A program made the position numbers and the translations under genes. DNA of 64,000 nt from NCBI GenBank assembly GCA_030442055.1, contig JAUJEB010000001.1:3162001-3226000 (forward strand). The letters are read 5' to 3'. The notes under the pieces are model-generated. The model was not told where the DNA came from and did not search any database. It saw only the letters and a list, made by a program, of their open reading frames with translations. Every line of letters starts with the position of its first letter. Position 1 is the first letter of the stretch. Shown in pieces: positions 45,386-54,048 of this stretch. This stretch comes from Agaribacillus aureus. Lineage in GTDB: Bacteria > Bacteroidota > Bacteroidia > Cytophagales > Cyclobacteriaceae.

Positions 45386-47673
45386 CTGATAAGGGATTGC
45401 AAATTATATCGAAAGCCGAGAAATGCCCTGATGCCCTGGTTGGCAGCGTAAACATAGGACGGATCAAAAGTGAGCGCGTTAGGGTTTTCGGCAGTTGGCA
45501 CAACCTGACCTTCGGCGTCGAAAACCACATTCTCATCAAAGGGATCAAACGGGCGGGCGATACTGTTGGCTGCAGGTGTAAAATTCAGCAGGTTTTTAAC
45601 ACCACCGTATATTTCCCATTGGGTTCCAAACCGCTTTGTCAACTGAATATTTTGAACACTCCACCAAGGTGAATATTCCGCCCGGTCATCCAGCTCTCCT
45701 AAAAGAGGCAATCGCATAGGTCCGTACAAGTTGCCGGTGTAATCAACCGTCAGGTTAAGGTGCCTGAAAGTATAACTTACGGTCCATACGGTTTGTACCG
45801 ATTCTGTGAGTAACTGACGAAATCTTTCTCCGTTTTCCTTCACCGACACATCCATAACTGTTACACCAACCAGCGCTTTCAGACCACTCTGCCACGAGAT
45901 ATCCGTATTCAGGGAAACCCCTTTAGAAACCGACGAGCCATCGAGGTTGCCGTAAATAATCTTGTTGGGGTCAGTCTCGTAATCCGGTAAAATACGATTG
46001 GTAAAGTAGGTATAGAATGCCGAAGCATCCAACCCGATAAAGGTACCACCGGCAGTATAAAGCTTTTTGACAAAATTAATGTTAGCATTCCAGGAGGTTT
46101 CCGGCTGCAGTTCGCCATCAAACACAACTTCACGGGCGCCGGTGAGGGCTGCGTGATCTTCGGTAAATACGTTAGCTACCCGGTAACCATTGCCTACACT
46201 TACCCGAAATATGTTCTTTTTATCCGGAGAGTTCCACTTGTAATTGATCCGCGGTGTAAAAATACTGCCGTGGAGACTGTTATAATCATAACGACCGCCG
46301 AGGAGTAACTTATTAGTTTCGTTGAGGCTAATCTCATCCTGCAAGAAAAGGCCAGGCAATTGCGTTATGGATGGCTTATTGTCAAGACCATCACCGCTGC
46401 GAGTGGCGGGAGTATTATCATCGTAGTAGGTATACCGGTAAGCTGCCCCTAACAGCAGATCGTGTTTTCCATAGTATTTGTTCCAAGTAAGTTGCCCAAA
46501 GCCAATGTATTGATCGGCGATATACCAACTATCGCCATACACTGAGTTCTGCCTGTGGCCATTGGCACTAAACTGAAAGTTGATATTTTCTTTCACCGGC
46601 AGCTGGTAAACACCAAAAGTCTCCCATCGTTTGGTATAAATACTTTCCCCATAGACCTCATCTCCTCCCCGGAATTCCCTGGACCAGTTCATATCCCCGC
46701 CCCAGCGATCTTCATATACATAGCGGCCGGCAATAGAGAATGTTCTGTTTTCCTTTCGCTCAAAGCTAATCTTGTTAAAAACGGAAATTCGGTCTTGCAA
46801 GGTGAGATCGGTAAAACCATCATTATTTTTGTCAATTGGATTTTGATAGTTAAAGTAGTTGACACCAAGCAAGGCCTGCACTTTATTGCCCAATTTATAT
46901 TTCAACCCCAGGTCGGTGTTGATTTCGCCCCAATCTGTGGCAAAAACGTCTACCGAAGCCAGGGGAGCCGAGGACGGCTGCTTGGTGATGATGTTGACAA
47001 GGCCTCCCACCGCTTCAGAGCCATAGAGGGTAGAGGCAGGTCCCTTCACAATCTCTACGCGTTCAATAAGCGACCGTGGAATTCCCGTCAATCCATAAAC
47101 AGTGGACAGGCCACTGACTATGGGCATGCCATCAATTAAAACCATGGTATAGGGTCCTTCCAGGCCATTGATATGGATATCTCCAGTATTACAGACATTG
47201 CAGTTAAGCTGTGGGCGCACGCCATTCACATTTTGCAGCGATTCGAATATTGACGGTGCCGGGTTGGTTTTGAAGAAAGTCTGATTATAAACCTCCACCG
47301 GAACCGGACTTTCCAGCTTGGAAACCTCCTTCATCGTCGCGGTGACCACTACCTCATCGAGTGATCCGGCCACTTCCACCAGTTCAAAGTCGATAATCCT
47401 GGATTCCGCAGCTGAAAGTGTTACTTTTCTTTTTTGCGATTCATATCCAATGAGTGACACCACCAATGTATATTCTCCGGCAGGAATGTTCGTGATGTGG
47501 TAGGCTCCGTCGGCATCAGTAGCATTGCCAAATGAGGTGCCCACCAATCCAACATTCGCCAATTCCAGCGTCACCCCCTTGGAGGTTACTTTTCCGGAAA
47601 TACTTCCGGATTGAGCCAATAGTAGATTACTGTAAAAACCAGCTAATGCGGTCAAAAAAATTAAGCGAATCAT
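45382..47673 (-). CDS. TonB-dependent receptor, likely metal-related
   Basis: About 763 residues from the ATG at 47673. A signal peptide and a carboxypeptidase-like domain (ISGKVTSKGVTLELANVGLV) are followed by the plug with LDEVVVTATMKEVSKLESPV and VEIVKGPASTLYGSEAVGG, and a long beta barrel. Two Cys pairs in LNCNVCNTGDIHING at the plug are reminiscent of iron-related receptors of this phylum. The divergent DtxR-type repressor gene and the 16-bp palindrome between them argue for metal-regulated expression, so the ligand is probably a siderophore or metal complex. The thioredoxin-like gene follows by overlap. Confidence 0.9.
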   Translation of the reverse strand: MIRLIFLTALAGFYSNLLLAQSGSISGKVTSKGVTLELANVGLVGTSFGNATDADGAYHITNIPAGEYTLVVSLIGYESQKRKVTLSAAESRIIDFELVEVAGSLDEVVVTATMKEVSKLESPVPVEVYNQTFFKTNPAPSIFESLQNVNGVRPQLNCNVCNTGDIHINGLEGPYTMVLIDGMPIVSGLSTVYGLTGIPRSLIERVEIVKGPASTLYGSEAVGGLVNIITKQPSSAPLASVDVFATDWGEINTDLGLKYKLGNKVQALLGVNYFNYQNPIDKNNDGFTDLTLQDRISVFNKISFERKENRTFSIAGRYVYEDRWGGDMNWSREFRGGDEVYGESIYTKRWETFGVYQLPVKENINFQFSANGHRQNSVYGDSWYIADQYIGFGQLTWNKYYGKHDLLLGAAYRYTYYDDNTPATRSGDGLDNKPSITQLPGLFLQDEISLNETNKLLLGGRYDYNSLHGSIFTPRINYKWNSPDKKNIFRVSVGNGYRVANVFTEDHAALTGAREVVFDGELQPETSWNANINFVKKLYTAGGTFIGLDASAFYTYFTNRILPDYETDPNKIIYGNLDGSSVSKGVSLNTDISWQSGLKALVGVTVMDVSVKENGERFRQLLTESVQTVWTVSYTFRHLNLTVDYTGNLYGPMRLPLLGELDDRAEYSPWWSVQNIQLTKRFGTQWEIYGGVKNLLNFTPAANSIARPFDPFDENVVFDAEGQVVPTAENPNALTFDPSYVYAANQGIRAFLGFRYNLQSLIR

Positions 47674-47726
47674 GAAATAAATTTTAAACAAACCATTTTT
47701 AATAATTAGATATGTAAAATTAATAA

Positions 47727-47742
47727 GTTAGATTAATCTAAC
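47727..47742. promoter_or_regulatory. Perfect 16-bp palindrome, DtxR-type operator
   Basis: GTTAGATTAATCTAAC, a perfect inverted repeat, sits in the 112-base divergent region between the TonB receptor (start 47673) and the DtxR gene (start 47786). It resembles the TTAGGTTAGCCTAACC-type boxes of DtxR-family repressors. It should control both genes. Confidence 0.75.
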
Positions 47743-47785
47743 AAATTTATTTCGATCTTTTTTTTAACTTTACAAGAAAAAATCA

Positions 47786-48442
47786 GTGAGATCTCCGACA
47801 GAAGAAAATTACCTGAAAGCGCTGTTCCATTTATCCAATGATAAGGCGGAGGCCAATATTTCAGAACTCAGCGCCCTCCTGCAGGTAAGTAAGCCCACGG
47901 TCAACAGCATGGTTAAAAATCTTAAAAAGCAAGGGTTGGTTAATTATGAAAAATATAAACCCCTTAAGCTTACCGAAAAGGGAAGAAAAGCCGCTGCTTT
48001 GGTGTTACGAAAACACCGATTGACCGAAATGTACCTGGTCGATAAAATGGGTTTTGGCTGGGAAGAGGTCCACGATATCGCCGAGCAGATAGAGCATATT
48101 GATTCCCCCGTTTTTTTTGAGCGAATGGATGAATTACTTGGCTATCCACGCGTGGACCCCCATGGTTCACCAATTCCCGATAAGGAAGGTACCGTGGAAG
48201 TTCAGACTTATCAAAGTCTCAGTAATTGCAAACCAGGTGACAAGGTCAAATTAGCTGCTTTGATGCATTCTTCTGCGGACTTTCTGGCATTTCTCAATAG
48301 TCGTGAACTTTCATTGGGGCATGAGTTGCACGTGGTATCTTTGGAGTCTTACGATGGCAGCATGGTCGTTAACTACCACAACCACCAGGCTGAAACGTTG
48401 AGCAAAACGGTTTGCGACAGACTTCTTGTAGAGCCCATCTGA
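47786..48442 (+). CDS. DtxR-family metal-dependent repressor
   Basis: 218 residues, GTG start. The winged-helix N-terminus (ENYLKALFHLSNDKAEANISELSALLQ and KPTVNSMVKNLKKQGLVNYEKY) is classical for DtxR/MntR, followed by the metal-sensing dimerisation domain (LTEMYLVDKMGFGWEEVHDIAEQIEH, then RVDPHGSPIPDKEG). The C-terminus is an SH3-like FeoA-type domain (about 145-215). It would bind DNA when loaded with iron or manganese. The 16-bp palindrome lies 44 bases upstream, and the divergent TonB receptor is a likely target. Confidence 0.92.
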   Translation: MRSPTEENYLKALFHLSNDKAEANISELSALLQVSKPTVNSMVKNLKKQGLVNYEKYKPLKLTEKGRKAAALVLRKHRLTEMYLVDKMGFGWEEVHDIAEQIEHIDSPVFFERMDELLGYPRVDPHGSPIPDKEGTVEVQTYQSLSNCKPGDKVKLAALMHSSADFLAFLNSRELSLGHELHVVSLESYDGSMVVNYHNHQAETLSKTVCDRLLVEPI

Positions 48443-48515
48443 TTGGTTGATCGCATTTAGAAAGCCGGGCTTATCGCCCCGCCCGTTTCGGATAAATTCC
48501 TAAATCAATTTGGTG

Positions 48516-50276
48516 CTAGTCTCCGGAATCCGGGTTTTTTACGGCTTCACCAAAAATTGCTACTTCGGATAAACTAAAACTTGTATTTCCGGGCTTTACC
48601 CGGTCAAATACTATTTTAACCCAGTCTACCTTTTCCCTGTTGCCCCAACTAATGTCAAGCCCATCCAACGCCGTGTTCGGAAGCGGGACCCTGATGGGAA
48701 TTTTACGTCCATTACTAAATTCAACATAGCCGAATTTCTCAATATCCTTTTTATTTAAACAATTAAATAAGCGCAATGATCGAATAATCTGTGGTCTATC
48801 CCATGCTAATTTTACCCATGCTGCCCCGTCTTTACTTTCGGAGATCCAGCGATCGCTAATGCCTTGCTCAGGCTGACATACCTTGCCGTTAATCAAGTAA
48901 CCCGCGGACGAGCCGGCCGACTGCGAACTTGCGGAGATGGTGGCTTTAGTTGCCACATTTTTCGGGTCACTCCACGCCTGACTTGCCTGAAACTGCTGTT
49001 TATCATCGCTCAGCAATTTAACTTCATAAAGACAAAGACCATACCTGCCATTTGGTGGATTCCGAGGCAGTTTTTTATGCTCACCATAATTACCCGAATA
49101 GCAAAGCCACATGGTTTTCCCATCATCACTGATAAATTTTGATGGAAAATTCAGGAAATATGCTTGCGTGCCAAATTCCTGCATGTATGTAACCATTTTC
49201 CATGGACCGGTAATTTTATCGGCTTCTAAAATATACGAGTCCATATTTGACCGTGTGCGCCAGCCATCTGTTACACACATAAAATACTTCTTCAATGGCG
49301 CATTATAGGTTACAGTTACGCACCCCATGTGGTTATTCCAATCGAGCAAAGGTTTAATCTTCTCAAAGTCGTTTGTCCAAATAGGTTCACCATTGGCGTC
49401 GTGACCAGCAAAAAACTCGTATGCTTTAATATCATTGATGTTTTCGATCGTTGGCGTAACCCTGGTCAAATAAACCTGATCGGCTGATACCCAACTTAGG
49501 TTGCCGAATCGCGGCATCGGATCGTCATCTTCCGCGCCCATACAAACCATATAGGCTTTCCCGTCAGGAGAGTGTTCCATGTTTTTTCCAAAATCAACAA
49601 AGTGAGGAGCACCCATTTTTACAGCACCAAAAAGTTCCGTGGGTTCAGGAAAAAGTGGTTTCTCGGTGGTTAAGGGAGAAGGTGTCCAGGTTTTTCCATA
49701 GTCTTCTGAAATTCGGAACCCGGGCATCGGCCCTAATATTGGCCATCCATAACGATAACCATCATCAACGGTGTTAACAGTAACGCCCAGCAAATAAGTG
49801 CCATAATACCAGACACCATTATACAAAAGGCTGCCGCAAGGGTAGCGTCCACCATAAGGATAAGCTCTGGCGATCTGGGTTCCAGATGTATTTTTAATTT
49901 CAAGATCCAGGGGATCATCACCTATCATAACAACATTACCCGTAGTCGAGGATGGGTCGGCAGAGTAACTGTTAATACCATCGGTGGTTCCATCGGTAAA
50001 AGGAGAATAGAGGTTACCGTCGGATGCCCATGACGGGTAAAAAGTATCACCGCAATAATAATCACTGTTCTTTCCTGTAAAGTAAATCCCATTTATCTCT
50101 TTCGATTGGGCAAAAGGACATTCTCCAGGCGTTTGATTGGGCCATAAAAACCCTTTAAAAGACATTTTGGACGGATCTTTACCCGCTTGGGCAAAAGATA
50201 TGTGGCCAGATATTAACGTCAAAAATAGCAGACCGGCTACTGTAAAAATCTTGTTTCCCTGAACAACACTTTTCAT
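48516..50276 (-). CDS. Secreted five-bladed-propeller-like hydrolase with discoidin-like C-terminus (paralogue of the 59912 gene)
   Basis: 586 residues with a signal peptide (VAGLLFLTLISGHISFAQ). The N-terminal 420 residues have repeated blade-like phrases and motifs shared with the protein at 59912-61648: YPSWASDGNLYSPFTDG, MGAPHFVDFGKNMEHSPDGK, NLSWVSADQVYLTRVTP and KYFMCVTDGW. The overall style (GDTF at a blade end, many Asp/Trp) recalls DUF4185-type propellers, a family now known to include GH183 endo-D-arabinanases, but I have not verified this. The last 140 residues look like a galactose-binding/discoidin fold (SAGSSAGYLINGKV and RSLRLFNCLNKKDIE), probably a carbohydrate-binding module. 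It is the last gene of the sugar-oxidation cluster and is 114 bases from the transporter gene. Confidence 0.6.
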   Translation of the reverse strand: MKSVVQGNKIFTVAGLLFLTLISGHISFAQAGKDPSKMSFKGFLWPNQTPGECPFAQSKEINGIYFTGKNSDYYCGDTFYPSWASDGNLYSPFTDGTTDGINSYSADPSSTTGNVVMIGDDPLDLEIKNTSGTQIARAYPYGGRYPCGSLLYNGVWYYGTYLLGVTVNTVDDGYRYGWPILGPMPGFRISEDYGKTWTPSPLTTEKPLFPEPTELFGAVKMGAPHFVDFGKNMEHSPDGKAYMVCMGAEDDDPMPRFGNLSWVSADQVYLTRVTPTIENINDIKAYEFFAGHDANGEPIWTNDFEKIKPLLDWNNHMGCVTVTYNAPLKKYFMCVTDGWRTRSNMDSYILEADKITGPWKMVTYMQEFGTQAYFLNFPSKFISDDGKTMWLCYSGNYGEHKKLPRNPPNGRYGLCLYEVKLLSDDKQQFQASQAWSDPKNVATKATISASSQSAGSSAGYLINGKVCQPEQGISDRWISESKDGAAWVKLAWDRPQIIRSLRLFNCLNKKDIEKFGYVEFSNGRKIPIRVPLPNTALDGLDISWGNREKVDWVKIVFDRVKPGNTSFSLSEVAIFGEAVKNPDSGD

Positions 50277-50390
50277 GGTATTAAATATTTTGTGTTAAAG
50301 CTATTTCAAAATTGTTTATACTATATTCCGTTTCAGGACAACGGGACCCGATGGAAGCCGCTGCCGCCAATGGCCATTTTAAGCTTATCT

Positions 50391-51851
50391 TCAGTTGCCA
50401 TGAAGTGTTTTGCTTGCATTGGTTTGTTCATTCTTGTCAGACAATGAGGACACTTTCCAAATTTCCCTTATCGACTCCAGGGATTTATTTTTTGTTTCGG
50501 GCACATAGCGCCAAACAAAAAATAAGGCAGCTCCGCAAAGGATACCGTAAATTATAAAGGGAAAGCCATGATTAAATGTGCTGACTAACCATGCATGGCC
50601 GTCCATCATGGGAAATGTCTGTGATACCATAAAATTGGTCATCCATAAAAATATGGTAGCAATGGCCATAGCCCTGCCCCTCATTTTGGTAGGGAAAATT
50701 TCAGCCAGTATAACCCAGGTTACCGGCCCCACAGAAAAGGCAAAACAGGCCACATAGCCAAGTATAAATAGCAAAGTGCCTACCCCCTGCAGCTGTAGTG
50801 TAGCACCAATCCCCAGTGCCAGTAATGAAATGCCCATTCCCGAATATCCCCAGAGCATTAAGGGCCTCCTTCCCACCTTGTCAACCGCCAATATGCCAAC
50901 GACAGTAAAAGCCAGGTTTACCGCCCCTATTATAATAGTCTGTAACAAGGCTACATCCATTCCCTGCTTTGAGATACCTTTCAGAATTTCCGGGGCAAAA
51001 TACAGAATGACATTAATACCGGTACTCTGTTGAAAAAAGGCCAGGCCCAGCCCCACAATAAGGGCCATTCTCAGCCCAGGTTTAACCAGCTGATCCAATG
51101 TAGCAGATTCTTCAGAAAGTGACTCCTTGATTTCCCGCATCTTCACCTCGGCATTACCAGCCCCTTCTACCAGGCCGATAATGGTCATGGCATTTTTCTC
51201 CCGGTTTCGCTTTAAGAGCCACCTGGGGCTGTCTGGCACAAAAAACAGTAAAACCAGCAGCAGTAAAGCCGGAATGGCTTCCGAACCAAACATCCAACGC
51301 CATCCACTCACCACATTCCAGCTATCGACTGAGTCCTCCGCCACGCCCATCGACGCGTTAAACCCTGCACCGTAACCGGCGATAAAATAATTGGCAAAAT
51401 AAACGATCAACATACCGGCGATGATAGCCAGTTGGTTCAGAGATACCAGACTACCCCGATACCTGGCCGGGCTAAGTTCAGCAATATACATGGGGCTGGC
51501 CATGGAGGCAGCCCCTACGCCAATACCACCCAGTATCCTGAAAAGTATAAACTGTGAAAAGGTTTTGGGCAGGGCAGTACCAAGGGCAGAGATAAGAAAA
51601 AAGACGGCAGCCAGTAAAAGTACATTCTTTCTTCCTAGCCGATCGCTCAACACACCGGACAATAAAGCGCCAAATACACACCCCAAAAGCGCACATGACG
51701 CCGCCCAGCCAACTAATTCGGGCGAAAGCTCAAAATGTATCCGGAGATATCCTATCGCCCCTGCAATGACTGCTGTATCATAACCAAATAACAGCCCGCC
51801 CAGGGTAGCGACCAGTGATACGCGGACAACGTAGATCAGATTTGATTGCAT
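50391..51851 (-). CDS. Sugar:proton symporter (MFS sugar porter)
   Basis: 486 residues with 12 membrane helices. Classical sugar-porter signatures are present: GGLLFGYDTAVIAGA, DRLGRKNVLL, PDSPRWLLKR, QQSTGINVILYFAPEI, DKVGRRPLMLWG and PETKNKSLESI. It belongs to the XylE/AraE/GalP group of monosaccharide importers. It lies directly after the aldose epimerase gene in the catabolic operon, so it should import the pentose or related sugar that the pathway oxidises. Start fixed by the conserved first helix. Confidence 0.92.
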   Translation of the reverse strand: MQSNLIYVVRVSLVATLGGLLFGYDTAVIAGAIGYLRIHFELSPELVGWAASCALLGCVFGALLSGVLSDRLGRKNVLLLAAVFFLISALGTALPKTFSQFILFRILGGIGVGAASMASPMYIAELSPARYRGSLVSLNQLAIIAGMLIVYFANYFIAGYGAGFNASMGVAEDSVDSWNVVSGWRWMFGSEAIPALLLLVLLFFVPDSPRWLLKRNREKNAMTIIGLVEGAGNAEVKMREIKESLSEESATLDQLVKPGLRMALIVGLGLAFFQQSTGINVILYFAPEILKGISKQGMDVALLQTIIIGAVNLAFTVVGILAVDKVGRRPLMLWGYSGMGISLLALGIGATLQLQGVGTLLFILGYVACFAFSVGPVTWVILAEIFPTKMRGRAMAIATIFLWMTNFMVSQTFPMMDGHAWLVSTFNHGFPFIIYGILCGAALFFVWRYVPETKNKSLESIREIWKVSSLSDKNEQTNASKTLHGN

Positions 51852-51907
51852 AAGTTTTTGTTATTTTATACTATGCCCAAGGTTTTCTAAATTCACACGC
51901 ATCATTT

Positions 51908-52852
51908 TCATCTCTCATTTATTCTCAGGCTAAACGCCAGTTCTATCGCCTCCCCTTCGGCCAGGGTAATAAGCCCATGACCATTATTAAATGCATCGGG
52001 CGCGGCAGTCATAGGCTCTATGGCCAGACAATCCCGGTCCGGGGGTGTGAAATACATACAATAATTGTAGCCGCCCGGTCCCGTTTGCTGATCAATGAAT
52101 ATTTCCAGATCCTTGTCAGGATCGTAGAGGCTGGTACGACCTGGCTTGTTCACCTGGTAGCAGTCGTTCATAAAATCATTGGAGATAGCCGCATACTCCC
52201 GGAATTTCGGGTTGTTCTTTATAGTACCGATTGGGATGTATTGGGTGTCTTGTTCAAAGGTCTTTTCTCCGGGGATTTTGAGTTGCAGCTTGTCTATAGG
52301 TGTGCCTGTGGCAATGTAGGGGTGCCAGCCCATTCCAAAAGGGATTTTTGTTCCCGATTCATTGCACGCATACGACCTGATACGCAATTCATTCTCTGAT
52401 AATTGATACGTATTCCTGAAAAAAACTTTGAATGGATAACCGATATCACCATGAAATGAGCATTCCAACGCCAGTCGGCCTGCTTCCTGGTCAGGTGAAG
52501 ACACCTTAAAAGGTGTTTTGTACAGAAAACCATGCAAGGCATTTGGAAGTCCGGGGTCAGTGTGGTCTAGTAAGTAAGTGGTACCATTAAACTCGTAACG
52601 ACCGTTGGCCACCCGGTTGGGAAATGGTGCCAGAAAAGTCCCGGCATACAATGGAATGGATACGGCGTTAAAAGCATCGAGACTTTTGGCTGCCTTATGA
52701 ATGGGATGCAGGTCGTTATTCTTTTTTAAAACAACCTCATTGATGGCTCCGCCATATCGCGGAACAATGTTAACATATTCACCGGTTTGAAGGTTTTTAA
52801 TTTCCACCACATCCAGGCCATCCATCAATTTGTCTTCTATTTGAAAACTCAC
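51908..52852 (-). CDS. Aldose 1-epimerase
   Basis: About 314 residues, taking the GTG at 52852, which overlaps the previous stop as GTGA; an upstream frame open to 52936 would overlap it by 88 bases and adds nonsense residues. The galactose-mutarotase fold is visible: TGEYVNIVPRYGGAINEV, LPNALHGFLYKTPF (His), CSFHGDIGYPF, and MGWHPYIATG. It interconverts the alpha and beta anomers of the sugar before dehydrogenation. It is in tandem with the FAH-family gene and the transporter. Catalytic Glu likely near SLRINE, not certain. Confidence 0.85.
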   Translation of the reverse strand: MSFQIEDKLMDGLDVVEIKNLQTGEYVNIVPRYGGAINEVVLKKNNDLHPIHKAAKSLDAFNAVSIPLYAGTFLAPFPNRVANGRYEFNGTTYLLDHTDPGLPNALHGFLYKTPFKVSSPDQEAGRLALECSFHGDIGYPFKVFFRNTYQLSENELRIRSYACNESGTKIPFGMGWHPYIATGTPIDKLQLKIPGEKTFEQDTQYIPIGTIKNNPKFREYAAISNDFMNDCYQVNKPGRTSLYDPDKDLEIFIDQQTGPGGYNYCMYFTPPDRDCLAIEPMTAAPDAFNNGHGLITLAEGEAIELAFSLRINER

Positions 52853-54048
52853 CCCATTCTCCTTTCCAATATAAAATCTACAAAGGCGCCAATGCCAAAT
52901 TCCCATTTGGGTAACTTGTGGCAATGGTTTACCCAATTGACTTGTTTACCGAGGTGGGTGGAATATATCGCTACCTGATCCCCAATTTTATGTGTAAACC
53001 CGTGACCGGGGTTATCGCGGTCTTTGGTGGGGGCAAACATTGTTCCGCAGAATAGAACCAGACCATCCGGATATTGGTGGTTGGGACCGATGGCCTGCGC
53101 CACAAGGCTTTCCGGCGCCCTGCTGATTTTGTCCATGCGGGAAGAAGCATCCAACAAAAACGCATCCTCGCCATGGATGTTTAAATTAATCACTTCATTT
53201 TTAACATCATCAAGATTGAAAGTTTCATCAAAAAGACGAAACAACGGCCCGACGGCGCAAGATCCATTCTGGTCTTTTGCCTCACCCAGCAACAAGGCGC
53301 TGCGCCCTTCATAATCCCTTAAATTAACATCGTTACCCAACGTAGCACCTACAATTTGTCCGCGATCTGATACGGCCAGTACCACTTCCGGCTCCGGATT
53401 ATTCCAGTTAGAGTCTTCCAGCACACCTATTTCGGCTCCAAAGCCCACAGCAGAGAAAGGTTGACCTTTGGTAAAAATCTCAGCGTCTTTTCCAATGCCC
53501 ACTTCCAGGTATTGCGACCACACCCCCTGCTCCTGCAGCTCCGCCTTTAATTTCATGGCATGGGCCGAACCAGGTTCCACACTGTGCAAATCGGTGCCAA
53601 TTTTATCGGTGACCACTTTTCTTATCTCCATGGCCTTGCTTAAGTCTCCTTTAGCCTTTTCTTCGATCACCCTTTCCAGAAGGCTTTGGATAAAGGTGAC
53701 ACCACAGGCCTTTATCGCCTGCATGTCGTTGGGTGAGAGGAAATACGGAATGGTTTGATCAAGATCGGAAAAAACTGAGTTTTGAAGAATCTCGGACAAA
53801 GTCCCTAATAATGGCAGGTCCGAAAGACCTTTAATGACCTGAACCGGATCCTGTGTGTTTATTAACTGGCTCGTAGTGTCAAAATGCTCCGAAAGGTCGT
53901 AAACAGCACCGTTTTTCACCAGTACCACATGTGGCCCGGCCACCCCTTTGTACGCTAGACGCTCTGGCACCTGGCAGCGCCCGACCCATGTCCCTACTTT
54001 TCCCTGTTGAGGAATTACCTCATTAATATCAAGTTGTCTCGTTTTCAT
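52849..54048 (-). CDS. FAH-family 2-keto-3-deoxy-aldonate dehydratase (XylX-like)
   Basis: 399 residues, longer than most fumarylacetoacetate hydrolases, similar in size to the FAH-family 2-keto-3-deoxy-pentonate dehydratases of non-phosphorylative sugar pathways (Caulobacter XylX, archaeal KdaD). The metal-binding acid pattern is visible in FGAEIGVLED and PEPEVVLAVSDRGQIVG, followed by GNDVNLRDYEGRSALLLGEAKD. It should dehydrate 2-keto-3-deoxy-pentonate to 2,5-dioxovalerate. ATGA overlap with the aldehyde dehydrogenase gene upstream and GTGA overlap with the epimerase gene downstream show tight operon structure. Substrate stereochemistry (xylo or arabino) is not determined. Confidence 0.82.
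   Translation of the reverse strand: MKTRQLDINEVIPQQGKVGTWVGRCQVPERLAYKGVAGPHVVLVKNGAVYDLSEHFDTTSQLINTQDPVQVIKGLSDLPLLGTLSEILQNSVFSDLDQTIPYFLSPNDMQAIKACGVTFIQSLLERVIEEKAKGDLSKAMEIRKVVTDKIGTDLHSVEPGSAHAMKLKAELQEQGVWSQYLEVGIGKDAEIFTKGQPFSAVGFGAEIGVLEDSNWNNPEPEVVLAVSDRGQIVGATLGNDVNLRDYEGRSALLLGEAKDQNGSCAVGPLFRLFDETFNLDDVKNEVINLNIHGEDAFLLDASSRMDKISRAPESLVAQAIGPNHQYPDGLVLFCGTMFAPTKDRDNPGHGFTHKIGDQVAIYSTHLGKQVNWVNHCHKLPKWEFGIGAFVDFILERRMG

Noticed and set aside
46555-47139. 194-codon open frame antisense to the TonB receptor
   Set aside because: Lies entirely within a strong receptor gene on the other strand and has no domain or signal; a shadow frame.
52853-52936. Upstream extension of the aldose epimerase frame
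   Set aside because: Overlaps the FAH-family gene by 88 bases and adds residues unlike the family; the GTGA overlap at 52849-52852 gives a better start.
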